Positions 1 to 8,431 of a stretch of 64,000 bases of DNA are shown in pieces (the first letter of the stretch is position 1; each line of letters begins with the position of its first letter). Made by a program: the position numbers and the translations under genes. Origin of the DNA: DASQMT01 sp963839615 (GTDB lineage: Bacteria > Actinomycetota > Thermoleophilia > Solirubrobacterales > Solirubrobacteraceae); assembly GCA_963839615.1 (NCBI GenBank), contig CAWIVY010000009.1, forward strand, positions 1 to 64,000, read 5' to 3'. A model generated the notes under the pieces. That model saw only the letters and a list, made by a program, of their open reading frames with translations, did no database searches and had not been told where the DNA came from.

Positions 1-59
1 CCCCGGCCGCGTCGTGCACATGGCAGCATCCAATCGCCACCGCATCCCGAGGAGAGCCG

Positions 60-1484
60 ATGACCACAGAGATCACCAACTTCATCGACGGCAAGCGCGC
101 CCCCGCCGCGGATGGCCGCACCAGTGACCTGATCGACCCGAGCACCGGCGAGAAGTACGCCACGGCGCCCCTGTCCGGGGCCGCCGACCTCGACGCCGCC
201 TTCGACTCGGCCGCCCGCGGGTTCGAGGCATGGCGCGACGCCACGCCCGGCGAGCGCCAGCTCGCGCTGCTGCGGATCGCCGACGCGATCGAGGCGCGCG
301 CGGACGACCTGGTCGCGGTCGAGTCGCAGAACACCGGCAAGCCGCGCGAGCTGACGGCGTCGGAGGAGATCCCGCCGATGGTCGATCAGATCCGCTTCTT
401 CGCAGGCGCCGCGCGTGCGCTCGAGGGCAAGTCCGCCGGCGAGTAATGCAGGGCTACACGTCCTTCATCCGGCGCGAGCCGGTCGGCGTCTGCGCGGCGG
501 TGACGCCCTGGAACTACCCCGCGATGATGGCGACCTGGAAGTGGGCGCCGGCGCTCGCGGCCGGCAACGCGATGGTCCTCAAGCCGTCGGACACGACGCC
601 CGCCAGCACCGTCTGGCTGGCCGAGCTGATGGCGGAGTTCCTTCCCCCGGGGGTCTTCAACGTCGTCTGCGGCGATCGCGGGACGGGCGCGGCGGTGGTC
701 CGCACCCGACGCCGGCGATGGTCTCGATCACCGGCAGCGTCGACGCCGGCATCGCGGTCGCGAAGGCGGCGGCCGACGATGTAAGAACGTCCACCTCGAG
801 CTCGGCGGCAAGGCGCCCGTGATCGTGTTCGACGACGCCGACCTCGAGCTGGCCGCCGAGAACATCGCGATCGCCGGCTACTTCAACGCGGGCCAGGACT
901 GCACCGCCGCCACGCGCGTGCTCGCCGGCCCGCGCATCCACGACGACTTCGTCGCCGCGCTCGGCGAGCAGGCGCGCAACACGCGCACCGGCCCGCCCGA
1001 CGACGGCGACGTGCTCTACGGACCGCTCAACAACGCGCGCCAGCTCGAGCGCGTGAGCGGCTTCGTCGAGCGCGCGCCCGATCACGTCAACGTCGTCGCC
1101 GGCGGCCACCGGCAGGGCGACCGCGGCTACTTCTACGAGCCGACCGTCGTCGACGGCCTGCGCCAGGACGACGAGATGATCCAGAACGAGATCTTCGGGC
1201 CCGTGATCACCGTGCAGAGCTTCGACGACGAGGACAAGGCGATCGAGTGGGCCAACGGCGTCCCGTACGGCCTGGCCTCGAGCGTCTGGACGGAGGACCA
1301 CGGACGAGCGATGCGGGTCTCGCGGCGGCTGGACTTCGGCTGCGTCTGGATCAACTGCCACATCCCGCTGGTCGCCGAGATGCCGCACGGCGGCTTCAAG
1401 CGGTCCGGCTACGGCAAGGACCTCTCGATGTACTCGCTCGAGGACTACACGCGCATCAAGCACGTCATGAGCTACATCGGGTAG
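60..1484 (+). pseudogene. Frameshifted aldehyde dehydrogenase (first tandem copy)
   Basis: This is a copy of the NAD-dependent aldehyde dehydrogenase that lies intact just downstream. Three single-base losses relative to that copy break it: one at about 445 (GAGTA-ATG instead of GAGTACATG, creating a stop), one near 700 and one near 782. Together they restore the original frame, and the last 220 codons, with the catalytic GQDCTAA motif and the C-terminal SGYGKD region, are uninterrupted. The ATG at 60 follows an AGGAG at 50-54. As read, the protein stops after 128 residues and would be inactive. It may be a decaying duplicate, or an intact gene damaged by sequencing error, since neighbouring genes to 9.7 kb carry similar indels. 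Confidence 0.85.
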
Positions 1485-1558
1485 CTTGTGCGCGAAGCGC
1501 CACGCCGCGCCGCGCACATGGGAGCATCCCAGCGCCACCGCGTCCCGAGGAGAGCCCG

Positions 1559-2998
1559 ATGACCACCGAGATCAGCAACTTCATCGACGGCGAGCGCGTC
1601 CCCACGGCGGACGGGCGCACCAGCGACCTGATCGACCCGAGCACCGGCGAGAAGTACGCCACGGCGCCCCTGTCCGGGCCGGCCGACATCGACGCCGCCT
1701 TCGGGTCGGCCGCGCGCGCGTTCGCGACCTGGCGCGACGCCACGCCCGGCGCGCGCCAGCTCGCCCTGCTGCGGATCGCCGATGCGATCGAGCAGCGCGC
1801 CGACGAGCTGGTCGCCGTCGAGTCGCAGAACACCGGCAAGCCGCGCGAGCTGACCGCGTCGGAGGAGCTCCCGCCGATGTGCGACCAGATCCGCTTCTTC
1901 GCGGGCGCCGCGCGAACGCTCGAGGGCAAGTCGGCGGGCGAGTACATGCAGGGCTACACGTCGTACGTACGGCGCGAGCCTGTCGGCGTCTGCGGGGCGG
2001 TGACGCCGTGGAACTACCCGGCGATGATGGCCGTCTGGAAGTGGGCGCCGGCGCTCGCGGCCGGCAACACGATGGTGCTCAAGCCGTCCGACACGACGCC
2101 CGCCAGCACGGTCTGGATGGCGGAGCTGATGGCGGAGTTCCTGCCCCCCGGCGTCTTCAACGTCGTCTGCGGCGATCGCGAGACGGGCGCGTCGCTCGTC
2201 GCGCACCCGACCCCGGCGATGGTCTCGATCACCGGCAGCGTCAACGCCGGCATCGCCGTCGCGAAGGCGGCGGCCGACGACGTCAAGAACGTCCACCTCG
2301 AGCTCGGTGGCAAGGCGCCCGTGATCGTGTTCGACGATGCCGACCTCGAGCTGGCCGCCGAGAACATCGCGATCGCCGGCTACTTCAACGCGGGACAGGA
2401 CTGCACCGCCGCCACTCGCGTCCTGGCCGCCCCGCGCATCCACGACGACTTCGTCGCCGCACTCGGCGAGCAGGCACGCAACACGCGCACCGGCCCGCCC
2501 GACGACGGCGACGTGCTCTATGGACCGCTCAACAACGCCCGCCAGCTCGAGCGCGTGAGCGGGTTCCTCGAGCGCGCGCCCGAGCATGTCAACGTCGTCG
2601 CCGGCGGCCACAGGCAGGGCGACCGCGGGTACTTCTACGAGCCGACCGTCGTCGACGGCCTGCGCCAGGACGACGAGATGATCCAGAACGAGATCTTCGG
2701 GCCGGTGATCACCGTGCAGGGCTTCGACGACGAGGACAAGGCGATCGAGTGGGCCAACGGCGTCCCCTACGGCCTCGCGTCGAGCGTCTGGACGGAGGAC
2801 CACGGGCGCGCGATGCGGGTCTCGCGGCTGCTGGACTTCGGCTGCGTCTGGATCAACTGCCACATCCCGCTCGTCGCCGAGATGCCGCACGGCGGCTTCA
2901 AGCGGTCCGGCTACGGCAAGGACCTCTCGATGTACTCGCTCGAGGACTACACGCGCATCAAGCACGTCATGAGCTACATCGAGCGCCGCGACGGCTGA
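1559..2998 (+). CDS. patD: Gamma-aminobutyraldehyde dehydrogenase-like (ALDH family)
   Basis: Predicted cytosolic NAD-dependent aldehyde dehydrogenase of 479 residues, a normal length for the family. It carries the PWNYP motif (about 150-154), the coenzyme lysine in VLKPSD (K175), the catalytic Glu in LELGGK (E248) and the nucleophile Cys in GQDCTAA (C282). The FFAGAAR, YFNAGQDCTAA and SGYGKDLS segments and the LEDYT..KHVM ending resemble enteric PatD, which oxidises 4-aminobutanal to GABA in putrescine breakdown. The ATG at 1559 follows GAGGAG. No putrescine transaminase lies nearby, so the substrate is inferred from sequence resemblance, and betaine aldehyde or another aminoaldehyde is possible. 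It ends where the convergent hydrolase gene ends. Confidence 0.82.
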   Translation: MTTEISNFIDGERVPTADGRTSDLIDPSTGEKYATAPLSGPADIDAAFGSAARAFATWRDATPGARQLALLRIADAIEQRADELVAVESQNTGKPRELTASEELPPMCDQIRFFAGAARTLEGKSAGEYMQGYTSYVRREPVGVCGAVTPWNYPAMMAVWKWAPALAAGNTMVLKPSDTTPASTVWMAELMAEFLPPGVFNVVCGDRETGASLVAHPTPAMVSITGSVNAGIAVAKAAADDVKNVHLELGGKAPVIVFDDADLELAAENIAIAGYFNAGQDCTAATRVLAAPRIHDDFVAALGEQARNTRTGPPDDGDVLYGPLNNARQLERVSGFLERAPEHVNVVAGGHRQGDRGYFYEPTVVDGLRQDDEMIQNEIFGPVITVQGFDDEDKAIEWANGVPYGLASSVWTEDHGRAMRVSRLLDFGCVWINCHIPLVAEMPHGGFKRSGYGKDLSMYSLEDYTRIKHVMSYIERRDG

Positions 2999-3795
2999 TC
3001 AGAGCGCGGCGTCGAAGAACCCGACGACGCGGCGCTCGTACTCGTCCGGCTGGGCGCGGATGCCGCCGGTGTGCCCGGCGCCGGGGATCTCCCAGAGCGT
3101 GCTCGACGCGCCCGCGGCGCGGTGGAACACGGGGTTGAGCTGCACCTCGCCGCCCTGCCCCTTGCCGGAGTACATGAGCAGCAGCGGGCGCGGCGCGACG
3201 CCCGCGACGAGGTCGACGAGGCTGGCCGGCGGCGTCGCGTCGTGGAAGACGGCGGTCGCCGCGGTCTCGACCGCCTTGAAGGGGTACCGAGCCACTTCTC
3301 GACGGACGCCGGCGAATCGATCGCCTCGCGCACCGAGCGCATGCCTGCTCCCTCGGAAGCAACGGCCGCGAGCGCGTCGGTCTCGGCCGCGGTCTGGATC
3401 ATCATCTCGCCGCCGACGGACAGCCCGAGCCCGCCGATCCGCTCGGGATCGACGTCGCGGCGGTGCTGCAGGAACGCGATCGCGGCCATGAGGTCCTTGT
3501 CGTTGTCCCAGCCCCACGAGGTCGGGTCGCCGTCGCTCTCGCCCTCGCCGCGGCGGTCGAACATCAACACGCCGTAGCCGTGGCGGGCGAGCATGCGCGC
3601 GTGCGCCATCGGGCCCCTGCGGCCCGGGAAGGCGATCACGGCGGCGCCGTTGCGGGACGGCACGTACCAGCCGCGCAGCGTGAGCCCGTCGCTCGTCTCG
3701 AACGAGACCTCCTCGTGGGCGGCGCCAAGGTCTGCCGGCGGCACGACCGCGCGTCCCACGTGCGACTCGACGTAGGCCATGCTCACCGGCAGCAC
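2999..3795 (-). CDS. Alpha/beta hydrolase, frameshifted
   Basis: Serine hydrolase of the alpha/beta fold. Visible parts are an oxyanion-side FPG.RG segment, the nucleophile elbow GLSVGG, and a C-terminal acid/histidine region ending in a GAGHTGG motif. The reading frame breaks at 3281-3284, where a run of four G (C on the coding strand) is one base short; restoring it joins ...EKWLGTP to FKAVE.... The N-terminus may also be cut: upstream sequence to about 3958 can be read as a hydrophobic, arginine-punctuated segment if one base is removed from the C-run at 3818-3821, so this may be a membrane-anchored hydrolase. It lies downstream of the PadR regulator on the same strand. Substrate unknown. 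Confidence 0.7.
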
Positions 3796-3958
3796 GACGG
3801 ACAGGAAGAGGACGGCGCCCCGCGGCGCCGAGCAGCGAGCGGCGCAGGTAGCGGCGCGGCAGGCCGCCCTCAGCGCGGCGCGTCCGCCAGAGCGTGACGA
3901 CGCCGAGGCCGAGCAGCAGCGGGCCAGCAGGCCGGTAGCGTGGCGGGATCCGCGCAGC

Positions 3959-4465
3959 CTAGGCGCGGTTGCTCGCCACGAGCTCCTGCCAGAAGTCGAT
4001 CCACTCGCGCTCGTGGCGCAGGCCGGCCTCGAGTGCGAGGAACGGCCCGCGCGGCCCGCTGCCGTCGTCGCCGGCTCGTATCGCCTCGTAGTGAGCGAGC
4101 TTCGCGCGGTGGCGCTCGAGCTCGGTCGCGGCGAGTTGCGCGGGGTCGGCGCCGAAGAAGAGCTTCAGCAGGGCCGGGTTGCGCAACTCGACCTGGCCGG
4201 CGGCAGGGTCGGCGCGCCACTCGTCGAGCGCCGCGCGGCCTGCGGCGGTGAGCGAGAACTCGCGCCGCCGGCGCCCGCCCTCCTCGCGGCGCTCGGCTAC
4301 CAGGCCCGCCTTCAGCAGCCGCTCGGGCTCGGCATAGAGCGCGGAGTGCGGGACCGACCAGAAGTTGCCGATCGAGTTCGCGACGCGCGCCTTGAGGTCG
4401 TACGGGGTGGCCGCGCCGAACTCCAGCATGCCGAGGACGATGATCGATGTAGGCGTAAGCTCCAT
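3959..4465 (-). CDS. PadR-family transcriptional regulator
   Basis: Winged-helix regulator of about 168 residues. The N-terminus MELTPTSIIVLGMLEFG, followed by a YDLK..V..S.G.FW..PHSALY.EPERL segment, is the PadR DNA-binding domain, and an Arg-rich wing (RREEGGRRRRE) follows. The C-terminal half is the helical dimerisation domain of the PadR-C4 type. I chose the MELT start at 4465; an in-frame ATG at 4495 would place the start inside the divergent DUF1707 gene. It shares a 28-base spacer with that gene and probably represses both itself and it, as PadR proteins often do. The hydrolase gene follows directly on the same strand. Confidence 0.82.
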   Translation of the reverse strand: MELTPTSIIVLGMLEFGAATPYDLKARVANSIGNFWSVPHSALYAEPERLLKAGLVAERREEGGRRRREFSLTAAGRAALDEWRADPAAGQVELRNPALLKLFFGADPAQLAATELERHRAKLAHYEAIRAGDDGSGPRGPFLALEAGLRHEREWIDFWQELVASNRA

Positions 4466-4493
4466 ATTGGACCATCCATGATAGATTGTCGCC

Positions 4494-4919
4494 ATGACGC
4501 CTCCCCCCGACAGTGGCATCCGCGCATCCGACGCCGAGCGCGAGCACCACGTCGAGCTTCTGCGCGAGCACGCCGCTCAGGGCCGGCTGACGGTCGAGGA
4601 GCTCTCCGAGCGGCTCGACCGCGCCTACGGCGCCGTCACCCGCGACCAGCTCGCCGTGCTCGTCGACGACCTCCCGCGGCGCGCTGCGCCGCCGCGCACG
4701 CGCACGCGCACCCGCCCCCGCGTGCCGCAGCAGTGGGCGGCGTTCCTCGCGGTCAACCTGCTGCTGATCGCGATCTGGGGCGTGACCGGCGCGGGCTACT
4801 TCTGGCCGGTCTGGCCCTTGCTCGGCTGGGGCGCCGGGCTGCTCAAGCGACAGGGGTCATGCCGGCGGCTCCAAAGCGCCAGCGGAGAGGGAGGGATTCG
4901 AACCCTCGGACGAGGTTGA
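4494..4919 (+). CDS. DUF1707 domain protein with a C-terminal hydrophobic hairpin
   Basis: Small membrane protein. Residues 8-62 match the actinobacterial DUF1707 pattern (IRASDAERE...L..HAAQGRLTVEELSERLD.AY.A.T...L..L..DLP), followed by an Arg-rich linker and a hydrophobic hairpin (about 82-118, AAFLAVNLLLIAIW...FWPVWPLLGWG). The last 20 residues are suspect because they are read through the antisense of tRNA-Ser(GGA), so the true end is probably near residue 120 and the stop may be lost. It is divergent from the PadR gene with a 28-base gap. DUF1707 proteins are generally of unknown function. Confidence 0.72.
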   Translation: MTPPPDSGIRASDAEREHHVELLREHAAQGRLTVEELSERLDRAYGAVTRDQLAVLVDDLPRRAAPPRTRTRTRPRVPQQWAAFLAVNLLLIAIWGVTGAGYFWPVWPLLGWGAGLLKRQGSCRRLQSASGEGGIRTLGRG

Positions 4920-4972
4920 CCCCCGTCACACGATTTCCAGTCGTGCCCGTTCAGCCGCTCCGGCACCTCTCC
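4883..4972 (-). tRNA. tRNA-Ser (anticodon GGA)
   Basis: A complete 90-nt serine tRNA. The acceptor stem GGAGAGG pairs with CCTCTCC, followed by discriminator G. The anticodon stem CACGA/TCGTG holds the loop CTGGAAA with anticodon GGA, a long variable arm follows as expected for tRNA-Ser, and the T arm carries GGTTCGAATCC. CCA is not encoded. It reads TCC and TCT codons and overlaps the questionable 3' end of the DUF1707 frame on the opposite strand. Confidence 0.97.
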
Positions 4973-4994
4973 TGGAGGGCAGGAGGGTAGCCGC

Positions 4995-6195
4995 TCAGAC
5001 CTGCCAGCGGCCCTCGGCCAGCAGCGGGACGCTGTCGCCCTCGCGGGTTATCCCCGTGACCGTGAGCTCGTTCGAGCCGATCATGAAGTCGATGTGGATC
5101 TCGGACTCGTTGCAGCGCTCGCGGTCCTCCTCGTCGAGCACGAACGGGAAGCCCTGGCCGAGCGCGATGTGGCTCGCCGCGTTCTCGTCGAGCAGCGTGT
5201 CGTAGAAGATCGTCCCGAGCTCGCCGATGCGTCCCTCGCGGTCGACGAGCGCGACCTCGCCGAGGCGTGCCCCCGCCGTCGTCGGTGCCGATGATCGTCC
5301 TGAGCGTCTCGGCGCCCTCGGAGGCCTCCAGGTTCGCGACCCGCCCGCCGTCGAAGCGGACGACGAGATCGCGCACGACGGTCCCGTCGACCAGCACGAG
5401 CGGCTTCGTCGATGTCACCGTGCCCTGCGTGCGCTCGGGATCGGGCGAGGTGAAGACCTCCTCGGTCGGGAGGTTGGGCATGTGCTCGATCCCGTCGACG
5501 GTCTGGAAGCGCGCGGCTTGCCAGCCCGAGGAGGGCAGCAGGCCGACCGTCAGGTCGGTCCCGGGGCCCTCGTAGTGCAACGCGTCGAAGCGGCGGTCCG
5601 AGAGCCGCTCGGCGGCGCCGACGAGCGTGTCGGCGCGCGCCCTCCAGGCCGCGATCGGGTCCTCCTCGTCGAGCCGCAGCACGTGCAGCAGCTCCCGCTC
5701 GAGCCGGTCGAGCCGCTCGCCCTCGTCGAGGTCGCCGAAGACGAGGTCGGCCCAGACCTGGGTCGGGCAGGGACAGATCGTCCAGTTCAACGTGCGGTCG
5801 TTGACGACCCGGATGGCCTCCTTGACCGCCGGCAACCGGTCCTTGCCGACGAGCGCGGGATCGAGGTCTGCGAGCAGGCCGGGCGCGCTCGACCCTGAGA
5901 GCGAGATGCTGGCGCCGCGCTGCTCGCCGAGGGCCAGCAGTCGCTCGCCGTACCACGGCGGCACGAAGTCGAGCGTGTCCGGGCGCGCGTGCTCGATCCG
6001 CGCGCGCTTGACGTGGGGGTCGAACCAGCCGATGTCGACGAACTTCGCGCCATGGCGGTAGGCGCTGGCGGCAAGCGCCCGCACCATGTACTCCTTGCCG
6101 GGCTCGCAGCCGATGTTGACGATCTGATCGGTCTGCACGTTGGCGCCGAAGCCGACGATGAGGTCGGCGAAGCGCGCAAGGGTTGCCTCGTCCAT
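4995..6195 (-). CDS. M29-family aminopeptidase, frameshifted
   Basis: Metal-dependent aminopeptidase of the thermophilic AmpS/aminopeptidase T family, about 400 residues, cytosolic. It has the family N-terminus (ARFADLIVGFGANVQ..Q.V.I), the EVFTSPDP segment, and, in the second frame, the C-terminal metal-site region with NESEIHIDFMIGS. Reading from the ATG at 6195 breaks at 5270-5274, where a run of five C (G on the coding strand) is one base too long; removing one joins GTDDGG to ARLGEVAL. I read it as an intact gene with a homopolymer error. The tRNA-Ser(GGA) gene lies just beyond its 3' end. Confidence 0.8.
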
Positions 6196-6239
6196 GAAGG
6201 GCAGGTTACGCGGCGACGCTATCGTTCCCCTCCCACCCT

Positions 6240-6326
6240 GGAGGGGTGCGAGAGTGGTTGAATCGGGCGGTCTCGAAAACCGTTGTGCGGGCAACCGTAC
6301 CGAGGGTTCGAATCCCTCCCCCTCCG
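6240..6326 (+). tRNA. tRNA-Ser (anticodon CGA)
   Basis: An 87-nt serine tRNA. Acceptor arms GGAGGGG and CCCCTCC are followed by discriminator G; the anticodon loop CTCGAAA sits in the stem GCGGT/ACCGT; there is a long variable arm and the T arm GGTTCGAATCC. CCA is not encoded. It reads TCG. It is divergent from the aminopeptidase gene, and the peroxiredoxin gene starts 28 bases after its end. Confidence 0.97.
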
Positions 6327-6354
6327 TTCCGGAGACCTACAACAGGAGGACCTG

Positions 6355-7014
6355 ATGGCTCTAAACCTAGGCGAAACGGCTCCGGATTTCGAAGCCGAGA
6401 CGACCGAGGGCACTATCCGCTTCCACGACTGGATCGGCGACTCGTGGGCGGTGCTGTTCTCCCACCCGCGGGACTTCACGCCGGTCTGCACGACCGAGCT
6501 CGGCTACATGGCGAGGATCAAGCCGGACTTCGACAGCAGGAACGTCAAGATCATCGGGCTGTCCGTCGATCCGCTCGACAACCACGAGAAGTGGGCGAGC
6601 GACATCGAGGAGACGCAGGGGACCGCGCCCAACTACCCGATCATCGGCGACTCCGACTTCAAGGTCTCCAAGCTCTACGGGATGCTGCCCGAGGACACCT
6701 CCGGCGAGGCGACGGAGCGCACGCCGGCCGACAACCAGACCGTGCGCAACGTCTTCGTCATCGGGCCGGACAAGAAGATCAAGCTGATCCTCATCTATCC
6801 GATGACCACGGGCCGCAACTTCGACGAGGTGCTGCGCGTCGTCGACTCGCTGCAGCTCACGGCCAAGCACAAGGTCGCGACGCCCGTGAACTGGCAGCCG
6901 GGCGACAACGTGATCATCGCCGGGTCGGTCTCCGACGAGGACGCGAAGAAGGCCTACCCGGACGGCTGGGACTCCCCGAAGCCCTACATCCGGGTGGTCC
7001 CTCAGCCGAGCTGA
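6355..7014 (+). CDS. 1-Cys peroxiredoxin (Prx6 type)
   Basis: Thiol peroxidase of 219 residues that reduces hydrogen peroxide and organic hydroperoxides in the cytosol. The peroxidatic site is F(T)PVCTTE with Cys45, and the C-terminal Prx domain (GDNVIIAGSVSDEDA..A.P.GW) is complete. There is no second cysteine anywhere, which defines the 1-Cys class and means reduction depends on an external thiol. The ATG at 6355 is preceded by an excellent AGGAGG (6344-6349). This gene is intact although neighbours on both sides are frameshifted. Its last 13 bases overlap the end of the convergent VOC gene. Confidence 0.93.
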   Translation: MALNLGETAPDFEAETTEGTIRFHDWIGDSWAVLFSHPRDFTPVCTTELGYMARIKPDFDSRNVKIIGLSVDPLDNHEKWASDIEETQGTAPNYPIIGDSDFKVSKLYGMLPEDTSGEATERTPADNQTVRNVFVIGPDKKIKLILIYPMTTGRNFDEVLRVVDSLQLTAKHKVATPVNWQPGDNVIIAGSVSDEDAKKAYPDGWDSPKPYIRVVPQPS

Positions 7015-7868
7015 GCGCGCACGCGGATCCCCCAGGGGTCCGCGAGGACGTCGCCGTCGCCGTCGCCGACCCCGGCGGCGGTGACGCGCGCCCGTAGGGC
7101 GGCGAGCGAGTCCGCGTCGAGCACGATCGTCCACTCGCGCAGCCCGACCGTCGCCGGCGGCGCCGGGCCGACGCCCTCGCCGGCCCAGGTGTTCACGCCG
7201 AGGTGGTGGTGGTAGCCGCCGGCGGCGAGGAAGAGCGCGCCGGGGTAGGTGGCCATCAGCTCGAAGCCCAGCACGTCCGCGTAGAAGGCGCTCGCGGCGG
7301 CGATGTCGCCGACGTGCAGGTGCACGTGGCCCATGCGCAGGCCCGCGCCCGCGTGACGAGGCGGCTCGGCGCCCGCGGCCGTCGCGAGCAGTGCCTCGAG
7401 GTCGAGCGGGCGCGTGAACATGCCGACGCGCTCGCCGCGCCGGAGGGCGGCGGCCACGCCGCGCGCGGGCGGTCGGCGTAGAGCTCGATCCCGTTGCCGT
7501 CGGGGTCGGACAGGTAGATCGCCTCCGAGACGCCGTGGTCGGACGCGCCCGTGAGCGGCGATGCGGGTCGCCGCGAGCCGCTGGACGGCACGCGCGAGCT
7601 CCTCGCGCGACGGGTAGAGCAGGGCGAAGTGGAAGAGCCCGGCGTGGCGGCCCGCGGGCCCCGCGCCAGGCTCCTCGTGCAGCACGACGAGGTCGTCCGC
7701 GCCGGCGCCGAGCGCCGCGACGGGATCCTCGCGGCGGTGCACCCGCAGCCCGAGGCTGTCCTGGTAGAAGGCCGACGAGCGGTCGAGATCGGCGACGGTG
7801 AGATGCACGGGCCCGAGCCGCAGCGTGGCCGGGAGGACGGCGCCGGCGGGATTCTGGGTCGCGCTCAT
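7002..7868 (-). CDS. Two-domain VOC protein (CatE-like), with compensating frameshifts
   Basis: Vicinal-oxygen-chelate protein of about 288 residues with two glyoxalase/dioxygenase repeats. The first starts LGPVHLTVADLDRS..FY and ends with a DPDGNGIELYAD metal-site strand; the second starts LRMGHVHLHVGDI and contains GGYHHHLGVNTW. This is the layout of CatE-type catechol 2,3-dioxygenase-like proteins. The middle is out of frame between an extra base near 7560 and a missing base near 7440; the net length is preserved. The true substrate is unknown. It is the second gene after tadA on the same strand and overlaps peroxiredoxin at its stop. Confidence 0.75.
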   Translation of the reverse strand: MSATQNPAGAVLPATLRLGPVHLTVADLDRSSAFYQDSLGLRVHRREDPVAALGAGADDLVVLHEEPGAGPAGRHAGLFHFALLYPSREELARAVQRLAATRIAAHGRVRPRRLGGDLPVRPRRQRDRALRRPPARGVAAALRRGERVGMFTRPLDLEALLATAAGAEPPRHAGAGLRMGHVHLHVGDIAAASAFYADVLGFELMATYPGALFLAAGGYHHHLGVNTWAGEGVGPAPPATVGLREWTIVLDADSLAALRARVTAAGVGDGDGDVLADPWGIRVRAQLG

Positions 7869-7885
7869 GGGTCCAGCATGGCGTG

Positions 7886-8351
7886 TCAGCGGCGGGAGGA
7901 GAAGAAGTCGACCAGCAGCGCGGCGCACTCCTCCGCGCAGCAGCCCGCCCGCGACCTCGGGGCGGTGGTTGAGGCGGCGCTCGCCGAGCACGTCGAGCAC
8001 GCTGCCGGCCGCGCCCGCCTTCGGGTCGGCCGTGCCGTAGACGACCCGCGCGACGCGGCCGAGCACGATCGCGCCGGCGCACATCGCGCACGGCTCGAGC
8101 GTGACGTAGAGGACGCTCTCGAGGACCCGCCAGCTGCCGACGTGCCGGGCGGCCTCGCGCAGGGCGAGCATCTCGGCGTGCGCGGTCGGGTCCTGGCGCA
8201 GCTCGCGCTCGTTGCGGCCCGCGCCGATCACCTCGCCGGCGGCGACGACCACGGCCCCGATCGGGACGTCGTCGTGCTCCAGCGCGCGCTCGGCCTCGCG
8301 GATCGCCAGGCGCATGAAGTACTCGTCGCGAGGGAAGAACGCGCCCGCCAT
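7886..8351 (-). CDS. tadA: tRNA-specific adenosine deaminase, frameshifted near the C-terminus
   Basis: Converts A34 to inosine in tRNA-Arg(ACG). The zinc and proton-shuttle motif HAEM is present with the paired-cysteine motif LEPCAMCAGA, and the flanks (DDVPIGAVVV, GRNERE..DPTAHAEMLALR) are typical of TadA. About 155 codons, the usual length. An extra base near 7935 shifts the last 15 or so codons; in the corrected frame the protein ends ECAALLVDFFSSRR and stops at 7886. Since tadA is normally essential, the frameshift is more likely a sequence error than a real mutation. Divergent from the S8 protease gene. Confidence 0.85.
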
Positions 8352-8431
8352 CGTCGTCCAGCCTCGCAGACCAGACGAATGTCGGTGTTGTCCGGCAACT
8401 TCCGACTGTTGAGACTGTTCTACCAACGCCG

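Larger units (their letters stand above)
8..2998 (+). repeat. Tandem duplication of an aldehyde dehydrogenase unit
   Basis: Two head-to-tail units of about 1.5 kb are nearly identical, the first at roughly 8-1484 and the second at roughly 1503-2998. The similarity includes about 50 bases of 5' untranslated sequence with the same CCGAGGAGAGCC ribosome-binding region. Differences are mostly synonymous or conservative, apart from the indels in the first unit and a short divergent C-terminal tail. Retention of the leader suggests a local duplication of a whole gene with its translation signals. Confidence 0.85.

Noticed and set aside
4858..4919. C-terminal extension of the DUF1707 protein reading GEGGIRTLGRG
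   Set aside because: It is the antisense translation of tRNA-Ser(GGA), a familiar source of spurious protein ends.
4883..6326. Genomic island bounded by two tRNA-Ser genes
   Set aside because: The tRNAs have different anticodons, and only one housekeeping-type peptidase lies between them, with no integrase or att repeat.
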